A stretch of 8,379 bases of DNA, taken from assembly GCA_030150265.1 (NCBI GenBank), contig JASLGG010000015.1, forward strand, positions 1 through 8,379, written 5' to 3'. Source of the stretch: Protaetiibacter sp. (GTDB lineage Bacteria; Actinomycetota; Actinomycetes; Actinomycetales; Microbacteriaceae). This document shows, piece after piece, positions 5,797-8,379 of the stretch; within the stretch, counting starts at the first letter, position 1, and the number at the start of each line of letters is the position of its first letter. The notes under the pieces are model-generated. The model ran no database searches, had not been told where the DNA came from, and was given only the letters and a program-made list of their open reading frames with translations. Both the position numbers and the translations under genes were made by a program.

Positions 5797-6192
5797 CTAG
5801 ACGACCGAGGCGGAGCCGATGACCGCGGTGACCTCGATCTCGATGCGCATCTCGGGCTCCATGAGCGGCACCTGCATCATCGTCGCGGCCGGGCGGGCGC
5901 GGCCGAACGCCTCGCGCAGGGCGGGCCAGCAGGCCTCGAAGTCGGCGCCGTCGGCGAGCAGGTAGTGCACGCGCACGACGTCGTCGAGCGTCGCGCCGGC
6001 CTGCTCGAGTGCGGCGGCGATGTTGCGCAGCGTCTGCGCGGCCTGCTCGGCGACGTCGGACGAGATCTCGCCCGTCGCGTAGTCGTAGCCGGTCGTGCCC
6101 GAGACGTACACGGTGTCGCCCACGACGACGGCGCGCGAGTAGCCGATCCTCTCCTCGAAGGCGGAACCGGATGAGATGAGACGGCGGGGCAT
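5797..6192 (-). CDS. RidA (YjgF/YER057c/UK114) family protein without the catalytic Arg
   Basis: The 131-residue product has the full RidA fold pattern: YSRAVVVGDTVYVSGTTGYD (18-37), the amphipathic helix EQAAQTLRNIAAALEQAGATL, then VVRVHYLLAD and RPAATMMQVPLMEPEMRIEIEV (100-121). RidA proteins form trimers, and the classical members hydrolyse reactive enamines/imines made by PLP enzymes. Aligned without gaps to E. coli RidA through PAxS...IEIE, the arginine that binds the imine carboxylate (Arg105) is Ala103 here, while the glutamate (Glu120) is kept as Glu118. This places it in the Rid subfamilies that lack imine deaminase activity, so its reaction is unknown. The ATG at 6192 follows AGAGGA at a 5-base spacing. 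The gene is last in a run after the small thioesterase, 31 bases downstream of that stop. Confidence 0.9.
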   Translation of the reverse strand: MPRRLISSGSAFEERIGYSRAVVVGDTVYVSGTTGYDYATGEISSDVAEQAAQTLRNIAAALEQAGATLDDVVRVHYLLADGADFEACWPALREAFGRARPAATMMQVPLMEPEMRIEIEVTAVIGSASVV

Positions 6193-6197
6193 GAGGG

Positions 6198-6203
6198 TCC
6201 TCT
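6198..6203 (-). promoter_or_regulatory. Ribosome binding site of the RidA-family gene
   Basis: AGAGGA on the minus strand lies 5 bases before the ATG at 6192. It is a good Shine-Dalgarno match and fits translation from an internal position on a multigene mRNA, unlike the leaderless-type starts elsewhere in the window. Confidence 0.6.
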
Positions 6204-6223
6204 CGGGTGGTGACGGAGTCCGG

Positions 6224-6697
6224 TCAGCTGCGCTTGCCGAAGCGCACCGACTCCTCGACGTAGGGGGCGAACAGCGCGCGCAGCTCGTCGGGGATCCGCG
6301 CGGGGCGGCCGGATGCCGCGTCCACCATCACGAGCGTCGTCGTCGCCACCGTGTACAGCACGCGCGGCGAAACGCCCTCGGGCGAGAACACCTCGTAGCA
6401 GATCTCGAAGCTCGCACCGCCGAGGCGCCCGATCCACAGCTCCACCACGATGGGGCTGCGCTGGTACGGGATCGGGGCGAGGTACTCGACCTCCTGCCGC
6501 GCGATGAGGCTGATCGTCTCGGCACCGGGTCGCGCGTCGATGACCGCCGTCGGGCGCTCGGGGTCGGTCCCGGCATCCGGCCGCCAGAACGCCTCGATGC
6601 GCGCCTCCTCCAGGAGGCGCAGCATCTCGGCGTTGTTGACGTGCGCGTAGGCGTCGAAGTCGCTCCAGCGCAGCCGGATGGGGATGCGGATGCGCAC
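6224..6697 (-). CDS. Single-hotdog acyl-CoA thioesterase (4HBT/YbgC-like)
   Basis: The 157-residue protein has the 4-hydroxybenzoyl-CoA thioesterase signature at its N-terminus: RLRWSDFDAYAHVNNAEMLRLLEEAR (8-33), with candidate catalytic or binding residues Asp13, Asp15, His19 and Asn21-Asn22. Strands of the hotdog follow (ARQEVEYLAPIPYQRSPIVVELWIGRLGGASFEICYEVF, then LYTVATTTLVMVD), with a C-terminal helix typical of this group. It should hydrolyse a thioester, probably an acyl-CoA, in the cytosol; the chain length is not readable. It is unrelated in architecture to the TesB enzyme upstream of it on the other strand. The GTG at 6697 starts one base after the TGA of ettA and has no ribosome site, so reinitiation by ribosomes finishing ettA is the likely mode of translation. 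Confidence 0.9.
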   Translation of the reverse strand: MRIRIPIRLRWSDFDAYAHVNNAEMLRLLEEARIEAFWRPDAGTDPERPTAVIDARPGAETISLIARQEVEYLAPIPYQRSPIVVELWIGRLGGASFEICYEVFSPEGVSPRVLYTVATTTLVMVDAASGRPARIPDELRALFAPYVEESVRFGKRS

Positions 6698-6698
6698 G

Positions 6699-8378
<1,680 letters not shown>

Positions 8379-8379
8379 G

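Overview
The window is very GC-rich and almost fully coding, with GTG and ATG starts, G/C-ending codons, few A/T-rich promoters and several apparently leaderless genes. These features point to a high-GC actinobacterium. The group II truncated haemoglobin, the actinobacterial-type EttA N-terminus and the frequent word GGATGC/GCATCC suggest Microbacteriaceae; this placement is inferred from pattern recognition, not from a search. I see no mobile element, CRISPR array, tRNA or rRNA. The window looks like ordinary, vertically inherited chromosome.

Layout. (1) Positions 1-548, + strand: the C-terminal part of an unrecognised protein, ending at a hairpin shared with a convergent gene. (2) 585-893, - strand: a single-domain rhodanese. 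(3) 987-2413, + strand: an MscS-family mechanosensitive channel whose stop codon overlaps the GTG start of a group II truncated haemoglobin. (4) 2471-4123, + strand: a large FAD-dependent oxidoreductase of the fumarate reductase/KsdD superfamily with its own candidate promoter and ribosome site. (5) 4146-4835, - strand: a protein of unknown function, divergent from (6) 4887-5780, + strand, a TesB-type acyl-CoA thioesterase II; their promoters lie in a 51-base gap. (7) 8378 down to 5797, - strand: an apparent three-gene run of ettA (ABC-F translation factor), a single-hotdog thioesterase starting one base after the ettA stop, and a RidA-family protein lacking the usual catalytic arginine.

How the genes may work together. 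Most products are housekeeping or stress-related: osmotic safety valve, oxygen/NO-handling globin, sulfur transfer, acyl-CoA hydrolysis by two unrelated thioesterases, reactive-metabolite handling and translation throttling under low energy. A shared theme of redox or energy stress is possible but is inferred from proximity only. I found no convincing undescribed multi-gene system. The points most worth a second look are the repeated TAG-type -10 boxes placed for leaderless or near-leaderless mRNAs, the channel-globin stop/start overlap, the RidA homologue without arginine, and the GGATGC word that coincides with otherwise uncommon codons.
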